64,000 nucleotides of DNA from RI-92 sp037384645 (GCA_037384645.1 JARRNT010000029.1:1-64000); one strand, 5' to 3'; numbered from the stretch's first letter, positions 45,559 to 56,323 are shown. Numbers and translations: made by a program. Notes: generated by a model from the sequence alone, not told the origin.

Positions 45559-46302
45559 ATGAAATCAGATGCATTGCCAGCCAAAAACCGCTATGAACTG
45601 ATCGATGCCCTGCGCGGTACTGCCATTGCGATGATGTTCAGCTTCCACATTAGCTATGACCTCAATCATTTCGGTTTCATCACGACGGATTTTTACCATA
45701 ACCCGTTCTGGCTCAATTACCGCATCGTCATCGTCAGCACTTTTCTCACCGTAATGGGCATGAGCCTTTACATTGCTCATCACAATGGTCTGCGTCGCGA
45801 CAACTACCTGCATCGCCTGGGCTGGCTGGTCATATGTGCCGTATTAATCAGTATCGGCACCTATTTTTTATTCGGAAGACGCTTTATCTATTTCGGTATT
45901 ATCCATTTTATCGCCGTTGCCAGCGTGCTGGCTTTGCCGTTTATCCGGCTCTACTGGACCAACCTGATCCTGGGGGCAGGCATCATCATCGTCAGCAATT
46001 ATGTCAGCCTCGACGTGATGGACCCGCGTTATCTCAACTGGATTGGGCTTATGCACGGCAAACCCTTTACTGAAGACTACGCACCCATTTTTCCCTGGTT
46101 TGGCGTGGTCCTGCTGGGGATATTTCTCGCACGTTGGGCCTACACGGAACAACGCATCCGTCTTTTCAGCCAGTGGCATAGCCGCCTGACGGTTTTTCGG
46201 GTTTTGCGTTTTGCCGGACGCCACTCGCTAATCATCTATATGGTGCATCAACCCGTCTTTTTTGGCACCATCGCCCTGATTCACAAGCTGACCAGCGCCT
46301 GA
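45559..46302 (+). CDS. DUF1624-type membrane protein (heparan-alpha-glucosaminide N-acetyltransferase-like)
   Basis: A 247-aa protein with about seven membrane helices. The opening RYELIDALRGTAIAMMFSFHISYDLNHFGF (residues 11-40) is the DUF1624/acyltransferase-3-like hallmark with a conserved His, and GRHSLIIYMVHQPVFF is the C-terminal signature. The family is thought to transfer acetyl groups across membranes onto sugars. Inserted between amgK and lptD, near wall-sugar recycling genes, it might modify an envelope sugar, but this is inference. Confidence 0.85.
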   Translation: MKSDALPAKNRYELIDALRGTAIAMMFSFHISYDLNHFGFITTDFYHNPFWLNYRIVIVSTFLTVMGMSLYIAHHNGLRRDNYLHRLGWLVICAVLISIGTYFLFGRRFIYFGIIHFIAVASVLALPFIRLYWTNLILGAGIIIVSNYVSLDVMDPRYLNWIGLMHGKPFTEDYAPIFPWFGVVLLGIFLARWAYTEQRIRLFSQWHSRLTVFRVLRFAGRHSLIIYMVHQPVFFGTIALIHKLTSA

Positions 46303-46372
46303 ATTTCGCACAGCGGCGACGGACGCTTTATACTTGCCGCCAGCATATCACTTGACTGCCAAAAGGACAGCC

Positions 46373-48573
46373 TTGTTTCAATACCGCTACAGCCTGTTGC
46401 TTTGTTGTATGCTGCTGCCTGGCATTCGTCCGCTATGGGCGGTACAGCCCGCCAGCCAGCCAGACTCGCTCTGTCCTCCCGACTACCAGCTGAAGATACC
46501 CAAGCCTGACCCCTCACTGCTCAAGGATCAAAGTACTCACGTCGACGCTGATAGTGCGACAGTCAGCAGCAGTTCCATCACGCGCTTTAGCGGGAATGTC
46601 GTGGTTCGCCAGGGTGACAAACAGCTCAAGGCCAGCGAAATCGTCTACGACCACAATAAGAACGAAGTCACTGCCTCCGGCAAGGTCGAATTTACCACCG
46701 GCGAGTCAATGGTCAAAGGTAGCCAGGCCCAGCTAAATCTGCAGACCAGTCAGGGCAAGATCGAAAATGCCCGCTATCGTACCGGTACCGTCAACGGCCG
46801 TGGCGAAGCCAGGACCATTAACCTCGAAGGCAAGCATCGCCTGAGCCTTGACAAGGCAACCTATACCACCTGTCCAGCCGGCCATGTCGTGTGGGCCTTG
46901 CATGCCAGCAAAATTGAACTCAACAACCAGAACCACCAGGGTACCGCCGAAAACACCGTGCTCAATATCGGTCATGTACCGGTGTTATACCTGCCCTATA
47001 TCCGTTTTCCCATCGGCACGGATCGCCTGTCCGGTTTCCTCTACCCGGCGCTGTCGTCCTCACAAAATAACGGCACCGAAACCATCGTGCCCTATTACTG
47101 GAATATCGCGCCCAACATGGATGCCACCATTACCCTGGATAACATGTCCAGGCGTGGCCTGATGCTGGAAAACCAGTTTCGCTATCTGACGCCAGACAGT
47201 CACGGCAGCGTCGAACTCGATTACATGGGCATGGATACCCTGTACGGTGACAGTCGGGCAAAATTCGACTGGACTCACCAGGGGCAGGCCAATGCGGGCT
47301 GGTCAACCTCGGTGGATTACCATTACGTTAGTGATAACCAGTACCTGAGCGATTTCACCAGCAGCCTGACCGCAACCAGCGCCAGCATCACAGCCCTCAA
47401 TCGCCAGGGCACTCTGAGCTACAACCAGTCGGCTTATCAGTTCACGGCCAGTTTGCAGGATTACCAGACCATCTCCGGTACCGATCAGTATACGCGCCTG
47501 CCGCAGCTGACCTTCGATACCCGTTTGTTCCAGCCGGACAACCACTGGAATTACAATTTCGATTCTCAATTCGTCAATTTCAACATCCGTGAGCCCGGCA
47601 AGGTGACCGGACAGCGGGTCAAGTTGAGCCCTTATATCTCCTACCCCGTGGTCAAGAGTGCTGGCTTTATCAAACCCAAGCTGACCCTGAATTACCTGCA
47701 GTACAACCTGAAACAACCCAGTGGCAGCAGTCAGCCGAACAATCCCGCGATCACGGTGCCGGTCTTCAGCCTGGATTCCGGACTCCATTTTGAGCGCGAT
47801 ACCCGCATCGCTGGCACCCGGCTGACGCAAACCCTGGAACCCCGCCTGTATTATCTCTATGCCCCCTATCGGGACCAGAGCCAGTTACCGGTGTTCGATA
47901 CCGCGCTCACCACCTTCAGTCGGACCCTGCTGTTCTCCGAAAATCGCTTCAGCGGTACGCGGCCCTCACCACCCGGCTGTATCGTCGGGATAATGGCGCC
48001 GAACTTTTCGACGCAACCCTGGGCCAGATCTTCTATTTCAGCGATCGCCAGGTCGTCCTCCCCGGCCAGGCGGTGGATACGACTACCCGATCCAGCTATC
48101 TCGGGGCTGTAAATTTTACCCCCACCCCGCACTGGAACCTCAATGGAGACGCCCAGTACAACCCCAACAACCACCAGATCGAGGTCGGCAATGTCAGCTT
48201 GCAATACAGACCCGGTCCCGGGCGGGTCGTCAATCTGCAGTATCGCTATACCCTCAATCAGCTGCGCACCGAGGGTGCCTCCTTTGCCTGGCGCCTGAGC
48301 CCGCGCTGGCAGATCTTCGCCGGCACCCAGTACGATGTGCTCAATAAGCATCGCCTGCAGAACTTCGCGGGCCTGCGCTACGACAGCTGCTGCTGGGGCA
48401 TCCGCCTGGTCGGGGGTGAACGTTTCAACAGCGTGTTGAACAATGACCCCAATAATCCTGTCTATGAACATGCCATTTACCTCGAATTCATGCTCAAGGG
48501 CCTGTCCAGCCTGGGTTCCGGAAAAGACATCGATACCCTGCTGGAAAATGGTATCCTAGGCTATTCGCAATAA
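46373..48573 (+). pseudogene. lptD: LPS-assembly outer-membrane protein LptD with internal gap and frameshift
   Basis: TTG 46373 with AAAGGA upstream starts a signal peptide (to about residue 23, LWA). The OstA/jellyroll domain (VDADSATVSSSSITRFSGNV, ASEIVYDHNKNEVTASGKVE) and the first part of the 26-strand barrel follow. After FSENRFSG (AGC GGT ending 47956) the frame changes: ~12 residues expected from the family (a DR.GDANQ-type segment) are missing, and frame 2 resumes at about 47962 with ALTTRLYRRDNGAELFDATL and runs to the normal end at 48573. Frame 1 would stop at 48112. A net loss of about 31 bases fits. LptD is essential in most Gram-negatives, so error or a recent mutation is likely. 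Confidence 0.85.
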
Positions 48574-48595
48574 CCTCCAGGCAGGAAATTCGCCT

Positions 48596-49897
48596 ATGAA
48601 GTCGCTGTACCAAATCATGCTGGGCCTGGCCCTGGCATTATCCGTTTTAAGTAATGTTCAGGCCGCCAGTCGGCCGCAAGATGTCGAACTGGACCGCATC
48701 GTTGCCATCGTCAACAAGGACGTCATCACCGCCAGCGAGCTGGACGACCGCATCGCCCAGATCACGCAACAGCTGGAGCAGAAAAACACGCAACTGCCAC
48801 CGGCAGGGGTATTACGCAAACAGGTGCTCAACAGCATGATCCTGGACGAGATCCAGCTGCAACTGGCCAAAACCAGTGGCATTCGGGTCGATGATGAGCA
48901 GCTCAACCGGGTAATTACCAATATCGCGCGTCAAAATTCCATGAGTCTGGAGCAATTTCGCCAGTACCTGCAAACACATGGTTACAAGTTTCCCCAGTTC
49001 CGCGAAAACATCCGCAAGCAAATCATTATCAGCCAGTTGCGCAGGAACAAGATCAATAATCATGTCTACGTCAGCGAACAGGAAGTGGATAATCAGCTGA
49101 AAAAGCTGAATCAGGCCGATCTGGACAGGGAATATCATCTGGCTCAGATCCTAATTCCGCTACCCGAGACTGCGGGCGCAGACGATATCGATACGGCCCG
49201 GCAAAAGGCCAGTGATGTTTACACCCAGCTGAACCTTGGCGCCGATTTTGCGAAAACCGCCGTAAGTGTATCGGGTGGCCAGCATGCCCTGCAGGGCGGC
49301 GACCTTGGCTGGGTCAGGCAGGGCCAGTTACCCACCATTTTTGCCAATGTGATTCCGAAAATGAAACCCGGCGAGATTACCAAACCGCTGCGCAGCGCCA
49401 GTGGCTTTCACATCATCAAGCTCATTGCGGTTCGCAGCCAGCAACACAAGCACGTGGTGGAACAAACCTTGGCGCGCCATATCCTGATCAAGACCAGCGC
49501 GATCATGAGCAATGCCCAAGCCAGGCAAAAGCTCGAACGACTGCGCCGGGAAATCCTGGCCGGCAAGGACTTTGGTACCGTGGCGCGAGCCAGTTCTGAT
49601 GACACCGCTTCGGCGGCAGACGGCGGTAACCTCGGCTGGATCAACCCGGGTACCATGGTGCCTGAATTTCAGGAACAAATGGATAAACTCAAACCGGGAC
49701 AAATCAGCCAACCGTTCGAGACCCGCTATGGCTGGCATATCGTACAGGTCCTGTCACGCCGCAAACACGACGACACCAAAGCCTACTTACGTGAACAGGC
49801 CCGCAAGCAGATCCGACAACGTAAAATTGCAGAAGAAACTGAAAACTGGCTGCGCCGGATTCGTGACCAGGCCTATGTCAAGATAGTCAAGCGCTAG
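48596..49897 (+). CDS. surA: Periplasmic chaperone and peptidyl-prolyl isomerase SurA
   Basis: A 433-aa protein with a signal peptide (cleaved after VQA, about residue 23), an N-terminal chaperone domain opening VELDRIVAIVNKDVITASELDDRI, and two parvulin domains (the first around LGWVRQGQLP, the second with ARHILIKTSAIMSNAQAR and GGNLGWINPGTMVPEFQEQM). It escorts outer-membrane proteins such as LptD. It ends in TAG. Confidence 0.97.
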   Translation: MKSLYQIMLGLALALSVLSNVQAASRPQDVELDRIVAIVNKDVITASELDDRIAQITQQLEQKNTQLPPAGVLRKQVLNSMILDEIQLQLAKTSGIRVDDEQLNRVITNIARQNSMSLEQFRQYLQTHGYKFPQFRENIRKQIIISQLRRNKINNHVYVSEQEVDNQLKKLNQADLDREYHLAQILIPLPETAGADDIDTARQKASDVYTQLNLGADFAKTAVSVSGGQHALQGGDLGWVRQGQLPTIFANVIPKMKPGEITKPLRSASGFHIIKLIAVRSQQHKHVVEQTLARHILIKTSAIMSNAQARQKLERLRREILAGKDFGTVARASSDDTASAADGGNLGWINPGTMVPEFQEQMDKLKPGQISQPFETRYGWHIVQVLSRRKHDDTKAYLREQARKQIRQRKIAEETENWLRRIRDQAYVKIVKR

Positions 49898-49903
49898 CCC
49901 CTG

Positions 49904-50896
49904 GTGACGCTGACGATGCCTGCACGCCCCCTGGTCATCACACCCGGTGAACCCGCCGGGATTGGACCAGACTTGGTGCTACGCCTGGCACAACAGCCAC
50001 TGACACATCCCGTGGTTGCCGTCGCCAGTCGCGACCTGTTACAGGAGCGTGCCCGGCAACTTGGCCTGTCCATCCGACTTTATGATTACACTGCCAGTGA
50101 AGTCAGCCTGTCCCGGCCCGGTGAGTTATGTGTCTGGCATGTCCCGCTCGCCGCAACGGCGCAGGCCGGCAAGCTCAATCCGGCGAACGCCGACTACGTA
50201 CTACAGACCCTGCGACTGGCAACCGAGGGCTGCCTGGACAGGCAATTCGCCGCCCTGATCACCGGACCGATTCACAAGGGCGTGATCAATCATGCCGGCT
50301 TCCCCTTTACCGGCCATACCGAATACCTGGCCGAACTATCAGATACAGCGCTACCGGTCATGATGCTCATGACTACCGGCCTGCGCGTGGCGCTGGCCAC
50401 CACCCATTTACCACTACGCAAAGTCTGCGATGCGATTACCCCGGCGCTGATCGAACAGTGCCTGCGCATCCTGCAGCACGACCTGCAATCGCGCTTCACG
50501 ATTGACAACCCGCGTATCAGTGTCTGTGGCCTCAATCCCCATGCCGGTGAAGACGGCCATCTCGGCCGGGAGGAAATCGACATCATCAACCCGGTACTGG
50601 CACAACTGCGACAGGAAGGCATGCACCTTCGTGGCCCTTTACCCGCCGATACCGCATTCACGCCGGACAAGATGCAGGATACCGATGCCTACCTGGCCAT
50701 GTATCACGATCAGGGACTGGCGGTACTCAAACACATCGGATTCGGCAAGGCCGTCAACGTGACCCTGGGTCTGCCGTTTATCCGCACCTCGGTCGATCAC
50801 GGTACGGCGCTGGAGCTGGCAGGCAGCGGCAACATCGACGACAGCAGTCTGCACGCCGCGATTGCTGCTGCGTTGCAAATGATCGGCAAGCAATGA
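49904..50896 (+). CDS. pdxA: 4-hydroxythreonine-4-phosphate dehydrogenase
   Basis: A 330-aa NAD-dependent zinc enzyme of the DXP-dependent vitamin B6 pathway. Key blocks: ITPGEPAGIGPDLVLRLA (residues 12-29), TGPIHKGVINHAGFPFTGHTEYLAEL, CGLNPHAGEDGHLGREE with a metal His, and MYHDQGLAVLKHIGFGKAVN. GTG 49904 or ATG 49916 may initiate. Its position between surA and rsmA is the classical order. Confidence 0.96.
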   Translation: MTLTMPARPLVITPGEPAGIGPDLVLRLAQQPLTHPVVAVASRDLLQERARQLGLSIRLYDYTASEVSLSRPGELCVWHVPLAATAQAGKLNPANADYVLQTLRLATEGCLDRQFAALITGPIHKGVINHAGFPFTGHTEYLAELSDTALPVMMLMTTGLRVALATTHLPLRKVCDAITPALIEQCLRILQHDLQSRFTIDNPRISVCGLNPHAGEDGHLGREEIDIINPVLAQLRQEGMHLRGPLPADTAFTPDKMQDTDAYLAMYHDQGLAVLKHIGFGKAVNVTLGLPFIRTSVDHGTALELAGSGNIDDSSLHAAIAAALQMIGKQ

Positions 50897-50897
50897 G

Positions 50898-51686
50898 ATG
50901 GCCGAGACCTTCAGCAAACCGCGTAAACGCTTCGGTCAGCATTTTCTGCATGACCGGCATGTCATCGATCGCATCATCCAGGCCATACAGCCCCAGACCG
51001 ATGATCAGCTGATCGAAATTGGCCCGGGGCGAGGTGCCCTGACCCTGCCCTTACTGGCCCAGGTCGGACAACTTGATATTGTCGAAATCGATCGCGACCT
51101 GGTGCAGTGGTGGCAGGAGAAATCACTATCCAATCTAAGCATTCATGCCGGCGACGCACTCAAACTCGATTACTGCGCATTACAGCGTGAGCCTGCGCGC
51201 AAACTGCGGGTCATCGGCAATTTACCCTATAATATATCCACACCTTTGCTGTTCCATCTGTTTGAAAATCTGCAGTGCATTCAGGACATGCACTTCATGT
51301 TGCAAAAAGAAGTCGTGGATCGCATGTGTGCTGCTGCCGGGGAACCGGCCTATGGTCGGCTGAGCGTCATGGTCCAGTTCTACTGCGAGGTCACGCAGCT
51401 GTTTGATGTCGGCGCCGGAGCCTTTACTCCCCCACCCAAGGTCGAATCCAGTATTGTCCGCCTCATCCCCCATGCCGCAGACAAATACAGTGTGAACCCG
51501 CAACAGTTGCAACGCATCGTGAGCCAGGCCTTCAGCCAGCGCCGCAAGACCCTGCGTAACAGCCTGAAACACTATTTCAGTAGTGAACAGCTTGAGGCAC
51601 TGGGAGTCGATCCCGGCATTCGCCCGGAACGACTCGGGCTGGCCACCTTTATCAAACTGGCACAACACGCGGCACTAGACATCTAG
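50898..51686 (+). CDS. rsmA: 16S rRNA dimethyladenosine transferase
   Basis: A 262-aa KsgA-type enzyme dimethylating two adjacent adenosines near the 3' end of 16S rRNA. Motifs: KRFGQHFLHD, SAM motif IEIGPGRGALTLPLL, VIGNLPYNISTPLLFHLF (catalytic NLPY) and FTPPPKVESSIVRLIP. Starts right after pdxA and ends in TAG. Confidence 0.97.
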   Translation: MAETFSKPRKRFGQHFLHDRHVIDRIIQAIQPQTDDQLIEIGPGRGALTLPLLAQVGQLDIVEIDRDLVQWWQEKSLSNLSIHAGDALKLDYCALQREPARKLRVIGNLPYNISTPLLFHLFENLQCIQDMHFMLQKEVVDRMCAAAGEPAYGRLSVMVQFYCEVTQLFDVGAGAFTPPPKVESSIVRLIPHAADKYSVNPQQLQRIVSQAFSQRRKTLRNSLKHYFSSEQLEALGVDPGIRPERLGLATFIKLAQHAALDI

Positions 51687-51818
51687 TTTGTCATGCTGTC
51701 AGCGTTTCTACCGTGACCGCCATTTCCTGGTTGAAACCAAAATCCAGATCAATGCAAGTGTAGATTTTCTTGCGTATGATGTGCCTTGTAATGGCATAAC
51801 AATATTCTGGAGAACTGC

Positions 51819-52979
51819 ATGAGCCGCCGTACCCGCTACGTCCTGTTCAGTCTTATTACCGTGGTCCTGGTGGTGGCACTGGTCTCCTGGCTCAAACGTC
51901 CCAAGCCCATCCCTGTCCTGCTGGGCCAGGTCGAAAAGGGAACCGTACAGCGTACCGTCACCAACACCCGCGCCGGTACACTCAAGGCCTGTCGCCGTGC
52001 CAAGTTATCACCTTCTATTGGTGGTCAAATCGCGAGCCTGCCCGTCCACAAGGGTGACATCGTCAAAACCGGCCAGGTCCTGTTCGAGATCTGGAACAAA
52101 GACCTGCGCGCACAACTGGAGCTCGCCAAAGACGACTACCTTGCGACAAAATCGCGGGCCAAGGAGGCCTGCGTGGTGGCCGATGTCGCACAGCGCGACG
52201 CTAACCGGCAACTGGCTTTACGCAAAAAAGGCCTGGCCTCCGAAGAAAGTACCGACCGGGCCAAGAGCGAAGCAGAAGCCAAACGCGCAGCCTGCCAGGC
52301 TGCCACATCGATGATCGAAGTCAGTCATGCCCGCATTGATGTCGCCCAGGCCGCCCTGGATCGTACACGCTTGACTGCGCCCTTCGATGGCATCATTGCC
52401 GAGGTCAATGGTGAACTGGGTGAGTTTGTCACGCCATCACCAATCGGCATCCCCACCCCGCCAGCTATCGATCTCATCGACACAAGCTGTCTGTACGTGG
52501 AAGCACCAATCGACGAAGTGGATGCACCGGAGATCAAAGTCGGCATGCCGGCGAATATTTCCCTGGATGCCTTTGGCAAGACTTATTTCAAAGGCAAAGT
52601 CAGGCAGATAGCGCCTTATGTTCAGGATGTGGAAAAACAGGCACGCACAGTAAATATTGAAGTGGATTTTCTCTCGGATAAAGACAAGGCTGAGATGCTG
52701 CCGGGTTACAGCGCAGATGTCGAAGTCATCATCAATACCCACTCAAACACCCTGCGCATACCGACGGGGGCACTGCTGGAAGGCAACTATGTTTACAGCT
52801 ATGACCCTGCGTCTCATACAATCAGCAAGACATCGGTCAAGCTTGGGCTGAGCAACTGGCAATACACCGAGATCTCCAGTGGGCTTAAAGCGGGCCAGCA
52901 AATCGTGACCTCCGTGGATCGTGAAGGCCTCAAGGATGGCGCAACGGTCAAACCGGAAAACCACGGCCAGGGCAAATAA
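51819..52979 (+). CDS. HlyD/MacA-family periplasmic adaptor of an ABC exporter
   Basis: A 386-aa membrane fusion protein: an N-terminal membrane anchor (residues ~7-26), a lipoyl-like half (IGGQIASLPVHKGDIVKTGQVL), a coiled coil (about residues 90-175), then the beta-barrel and membrane-proximal domains (LTAPFDGIIAEVNGELGEFV, IPTGALLEGNYVY). It bridges the inner-membrane transporter to an outer-membrane channel. No TolC-like gene is in the window. GGAG upstream of ATG 51819; first gene of a four-gene exporter operon. Confidence 0.92.
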   Translation: MSRRTRYVLFSLITVVLVVALVSWLKRPKPIPVLLGQVEKGTVQRTVTNTRAGTLKACRRAKLSPSIGGQIASLPVHKGDIVKTGQVLFEIWNKDLRAQLELAKDDYLATKSRAKEACVVADVAQRDANRQLALRKKGLASEESTDRAKSEAEAKRAACQAATSMIEVSHARIDVAQAALDRTRLTAPFDGIIAEVNGELGEFVTPSPIGIPTPPAIDLIDTSCLYVEAPIDEVDAPEIKVGMPANISLDAFGKTYFKGKVRQIAPYVQDVEKQARTVNIEVDFLSDKDKAEMLPGYSADVEVIINTHSNTLRIPTGALLEGNYVYSYDPASHTISKTSVKLGLSNWQYTEISSGLKAGQQIVTSVDREGLKDGATVKPENHGQGK

Positions 52980-52982
52980 TCC

Positions 52983-53681
52983 ATGATCAGGCTGGAACAG
53001 ATCCATCGAAATTTCCAGGTTGGTGATCAAACCGTGCACGCCCTGGATGATATCAACCTGCAGATCGACCAGGGTGAATACGTTTCCGTGATGGGCCCAT
53101 CCGGTTCCGGCAAGTCGACCCTGTTAAACCTGCTTGGCTTGCTGGACAGGCCAAGTTCAGGGAAATACTTTCTCAACCAGAAGAATGTGACCGAATTAAG
53201 CGAACAGGAAACCGCACGCACACGCAACCGGAACATCGGTTTCGTATTCCAGGCCTTTCACCTGGTCCCGCGCCTGACCGCCGCGGAAAATATTGAGTTA
53301 CCCCTGATCCTGGCCGGCGTCAAACCAGAGCAACGTCACGCCAGGGTGGATAAAGCGCTGGAAGCGATGCACCTGAGCGATCGCGCCCAGCACAAGCCTG
53401 AACAGCTATCCGGCGGTCAACGTCAGCGTGTCGCTATTGCCCGGGCCACGATTACCGAACCGTCGGTACTGCTGGCAGATGAACCGACTGGCAATCTCGA
53501 TCAAAAATCCGGGCATGATGTTATCCAGACGCTGGAGGCACTGAATCAACGTGGTATTACCCTGATCGTGGTAACTCATGACATGGCTATCGGCGATCGT
53601 TCACGACGCCGGATTAACATGCTCGATGGCCGCATCCAGTCCGATTCTCGCCAGACCCCCGCACATGATCCTCGCCCGTGA
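52983..53681 (+). CDS. ABC exporter ATPase (MacB/LolD type)
   Basis: A 232-aa ATPase: Walker A GPSGSGKST (residues 38-46), Q-loop FVFQAFHLVPRLTAAENIELP, signature LSGGQRQRVAIARA, Walker B VLLADEPTGNLD and H-loop VVTHD. This arrangement is typical for FtsX/MacB-type transporters. It begins three bases after the adaptor and overlaps the first permease by 17 bases. Confidence 0.95.
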   Translation: MIRLEQIHRNFQVGDQTVHALDDINLQIDQGEYVSVMGPSGSGKSTLLNLLGLLDRPSSGKYFLNQKNVTELSEQETARTRNRNIGFVFQAFHLVPRLTAAENIELPLILAGVKPEQRHARVDKALEAMHLSDRAQHKPEQLSGGQRQRVAIARATITEPSVLLADEPTGNLDQKSGHDVIQTLEALNQRGITLIVVTHDMAIGDRSRRRINMLDGRIQSDSRQTPAHDPRP

Positions 53682-54876
53682 TACATTCCGGTTTGGCTGG
53701 AACGCACTAAAGGGCTATCACAGCCGCACCATCCTGATGCTGCTTGCCATGACGATCGGCGTTGCCTCGGTATTAATGCTGACCGCACTGGGTGAAGGCG
53801 CACGTCACTATGTGCGCAATGAATTCGCCTCCCTCGGTACCAACCTGGTAATCGTCATGCCCGGGCGGAGTGAAACAGCCGGTGTGGGTCTTGGTACCAT
53901 GACCGGCGTCACCCCGCGCGATCTGACCCTCGACGATGTAAAGGCGCTGACGCGAAATCCCCATATCACCCGCATTGCACCCATGAATGTTGGCTCGGCC
54001 GAGATCTCCTGGCAAGGGCGCAAGCGCGAAGTCCCGGTCCTGGGCTCAACCCATGCATTGCTGGAAATTCGTCACTGGCACCTGGCCCAGGGCAGTTTCC
54101 TGCCCAAGGGTGACTGGAATCGTCCCACACCGGTCTGCGTGATTGGGGCGAAGGTTCGCAACGAAATCTTCGGGCCCCATCCGGCACTCGGCCAGTGGAT
54201 ACGCCTGGGTGAAAATCGCTATCGCGTCATCGGCATCATGGGCTCGGAAGGACGCTCGATTGGCGTTGATGTACAGGAGATCGTGATCATTCCGGTAGCC
54301 TCTGCCCAACAGCTGTTCAACGTGCCTTCGCTGTTCCGGGTGCTGATCGAAACCCGCACACGGGATGCCATGCCCAGGGTCATCAAGTTTACTGAAGACA
54401 CCCTGCAGGCACGCCACCAGGGCGAGCGCGATGTCACTGTCATTACCCAGGATGCAGTACTCGCGACCTTTGATCGCATTTTGGGCGCCCTGACCTATGC
54501 TGTCGGCGGCATTGCTGCGATAAGCCTGGCCGTGGCCGGTATCCTGATCATGAACGTGATGTTGATCGCCGTGTCGCAGCGTACCGCCGAGATCGGTTTA
54601 TTAAAGGCATTGGGCGCATCGGCGCACACGATTGAATTATTAATCCTGGTCGAGGCGCTACTGCTGTCCTGCCTCGGTGGTGTCATAGGTCTGGCCATCG
54701 GCCAGCTGGGGAGTTGGGGTATTCGACTTGCCTTCCCGCAGATCGCCGCCTACCCGCCGGACTGGGCCGTGGTTGCTTCGTTCCTGGTCGCCATCGTGAC
54801 AGGCGCCCTGTTCAGTCTGCTGCCGGCACGCAAGGCGGCAAAACTGGATCCGGTACTGGCATTGTCGAGGCATTAA
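53665..54876 (+). CDS. MacB/FtsX-family permease, subunit 1
   Basis: A 403-aa protein with one N-terminal membrane helix (TILMLLAMTIGVASVLML, about residues 20-40), a large periplasmic MacB_PCD domain, and three C-terminal helices (AISLAVAGILIMNVMLIAVSQRTAEIGLLKALGAS is the FtsX hallmark). ATG 53665 is chosen (MILARDTFRFGWNALK); the frame is open upstream within the ATPase gene. It forms the transmembrane part with the next gene product. Confidence 0.94.
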   Translation: MILARDTFRFGWNALKGYHSRTILMLLAMTIGVASVLMLTALGEGARHYVRNEFASLGTNLVIVMPGRSETAGVGLGTMTGVTPRDLTLDDVKALTRNPHITRIAPMNVGSAEISWQGRKREVPVLGSTHALLEIRHWHLAQGSFLPKGDWNRPTPVCVIGAKVRNEIFGPHPALGQWIRLGENRYRVIGIMGSEGRSIGVDVQEIVIIPVASAQQLFNVPSLFRVLIETRTRDAMPRVIKFTEDTLQARHQGERDVTVITQDAVLATFDRILGALTYAVGGIAAISLAVAGILIMNVMLIAVSQRTAEIGLLKALGASAHTIELLILVEALLLSCLGGVIGLAIGQLGSWGIRLAFPQIAAYPPDWAVVASFLVAIVTGALFSLLPARKAAKLDPVLALSRH

Positions 54877-54877
54877 C

Positions 54878-56077
54878 ATGCTGATACATGACTTCATCAA
54901 GCTCACCGGCACCTCGTTACTGGCGCACAAGCTACGCAGTTTCCTCACCCTGTTGGGCATCGCCGTGGGCATCACCGCCGTCGTACTGCTAACCTCTATC
55001 GGCGAAGGCATTCACCGCTTTGTCCTGGATGAGTTCACCCAGTTTGGCACGACCCTGGTCGCGATCAACCCGGGTAAAACCACCACGCATGGTATGAGCA
55101 TGGGCGTGTTCGGCACGGTCCGACCTTTATCCATTGCCGATGCCGAGGCACTCAAACGCCTGCCCCTGGCCAGTGCCGTCGTCGGTTTCGTACAGGGCAA
55201 CGCCGAAGTGGAAGCCAACAACCGGACACGCCGTACCATGATCTACGGCACGACCCACGAATTTCCCGAGGCCTTCACCATGCCGGTGCAATCAGGCAAG
55301 TTTCTACCAGCTGATGATCCCAATGCGCCACGCGCCTTTGCCGTACTTGGCCACAAGGTCAAGGAAGAACTGTTCGGCAATCTCAGTCCGCTGGGACAAC
55401 GTATCCGTATTGGCGGGAATCGGTTTCGCGTCATCGGTGTCATGGCGCCCAAGGGCCAGGTACTCGGCTTCGATCTGGATGATACCGTCTATATTCCACT
55501 CGCACGCGGTCTGGAGTTGTTTAACCGCGATGGCTTGATCGAAATTGATGTGATGTACCATGAAGGCACTAATGTGAACCAGGTTGTTAAGGGCATTAAG
55601 CGTATACTCACCGCGCGCCACGGTCGCGAAGATTTCACCATTACTACCCAGCAACAAATGCTCGATGTACTAGGCTCGATCCTAGACGTCCTGACCTTTG
55701 CCATCGGTGCCATCGGCGGCATCTCATTGCTGGTCGGCGGCATCGGTATCATCACCATCATGACCATCAGTGTTACCGAACGCACATCTGAAATCGGGTT
55801 AATCCGTGCCCTCGGCGCAAAACAATCGCAGGTACTGTCATTGTTTCTCGGGGAGGCTGTCGTGTTATCCGCCGTAGGCGGCCTTGCCGGTCTGATCCTC
55901 GGTATCGGCATCGGCCAACTGCTACACATCGTACTACCGGCGCTGCCGGTACATACTCCGATTACCTTTGTCGTCCTGGCGGAAAGTATCGCTATCATTA
56001 TCGGCCTCGCTGCCGGTGTCATCCCCGCGCGCCATGCTGCCCAGCTCGATCCGGTGGAAGCCCTGCGCACCGAATAG
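54878..56077 (+). CDS. MacB/FtsX-family permease, subunit 2
   Basis: A 399-aa homologue of subunit 1 with the same topology: helix 1 FLTLLGIAVGITAVVLLTSIG (about residues 22-42), a periplasmic domain, and three C-terminal helices with TIMTISVTERTSEIGLIRALGAKQSQ. It starts one base after the stop of subunit 1. Two distinct permease genes imply a heterodimeric exporter, possibly for a lipid, peptide or antibiotic; the substrate cannot be read. It ends in TAG. Confidence 0.94.
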   Translation: MLIHDFIKLTGTSLLAHKLRSFLTLLGIAVGITAVVLLTSIGEGIHRFVLDEFTQFGTTLVAINPGKTTTHGMSMGVFGTVRPLSIADAEALKRLPLASAVVGFVQGNAEVEANNRTRRTMIYGTTHEFPEAFTMPVQSGKFLPADDPNAPRAFAVLGHKVKEELFGNLSPLGQRIRIGGNRFRVIGVMAPKGQVLGFDLDDTVYIPLARGLELFNRDGLIEIDVMYHEGTNVNQVVKGIKRILTARHGREDFTITTQQQMLDVLGSILDVLTFAIGAIGGISLLVGGIGIITIMTISVTERTSEIGLIRALGAKQSQVLSLFLGEAVVLSAVGGLAGLILGIGIGQLLHIVLPALPVHTPITFVVLAESIAIIIGLAAGVIPARHAAQLDPVEALRTE

Positions 56078-56323
56078 GACTTAATAAGGCAGAAAATCGT
56101 TCATACTAAGTAATCTTGATGCAATATCCTGCACCCGGGCATAAATCAGAGCAGAAACTAATGTTACTTTACGGATATTTCAGGGGCGTAAACGTCAATG
56201 CACACATACCTCTGTAAACCGGCGCCCTGGTCATCATACTGCGCAAGATTCGGCTCGCCAGCTCACTACGTTGCCAACATAATCAATAACAGCCAATAGC
56301 CAATAGCCAGGGTAAACCCCACC

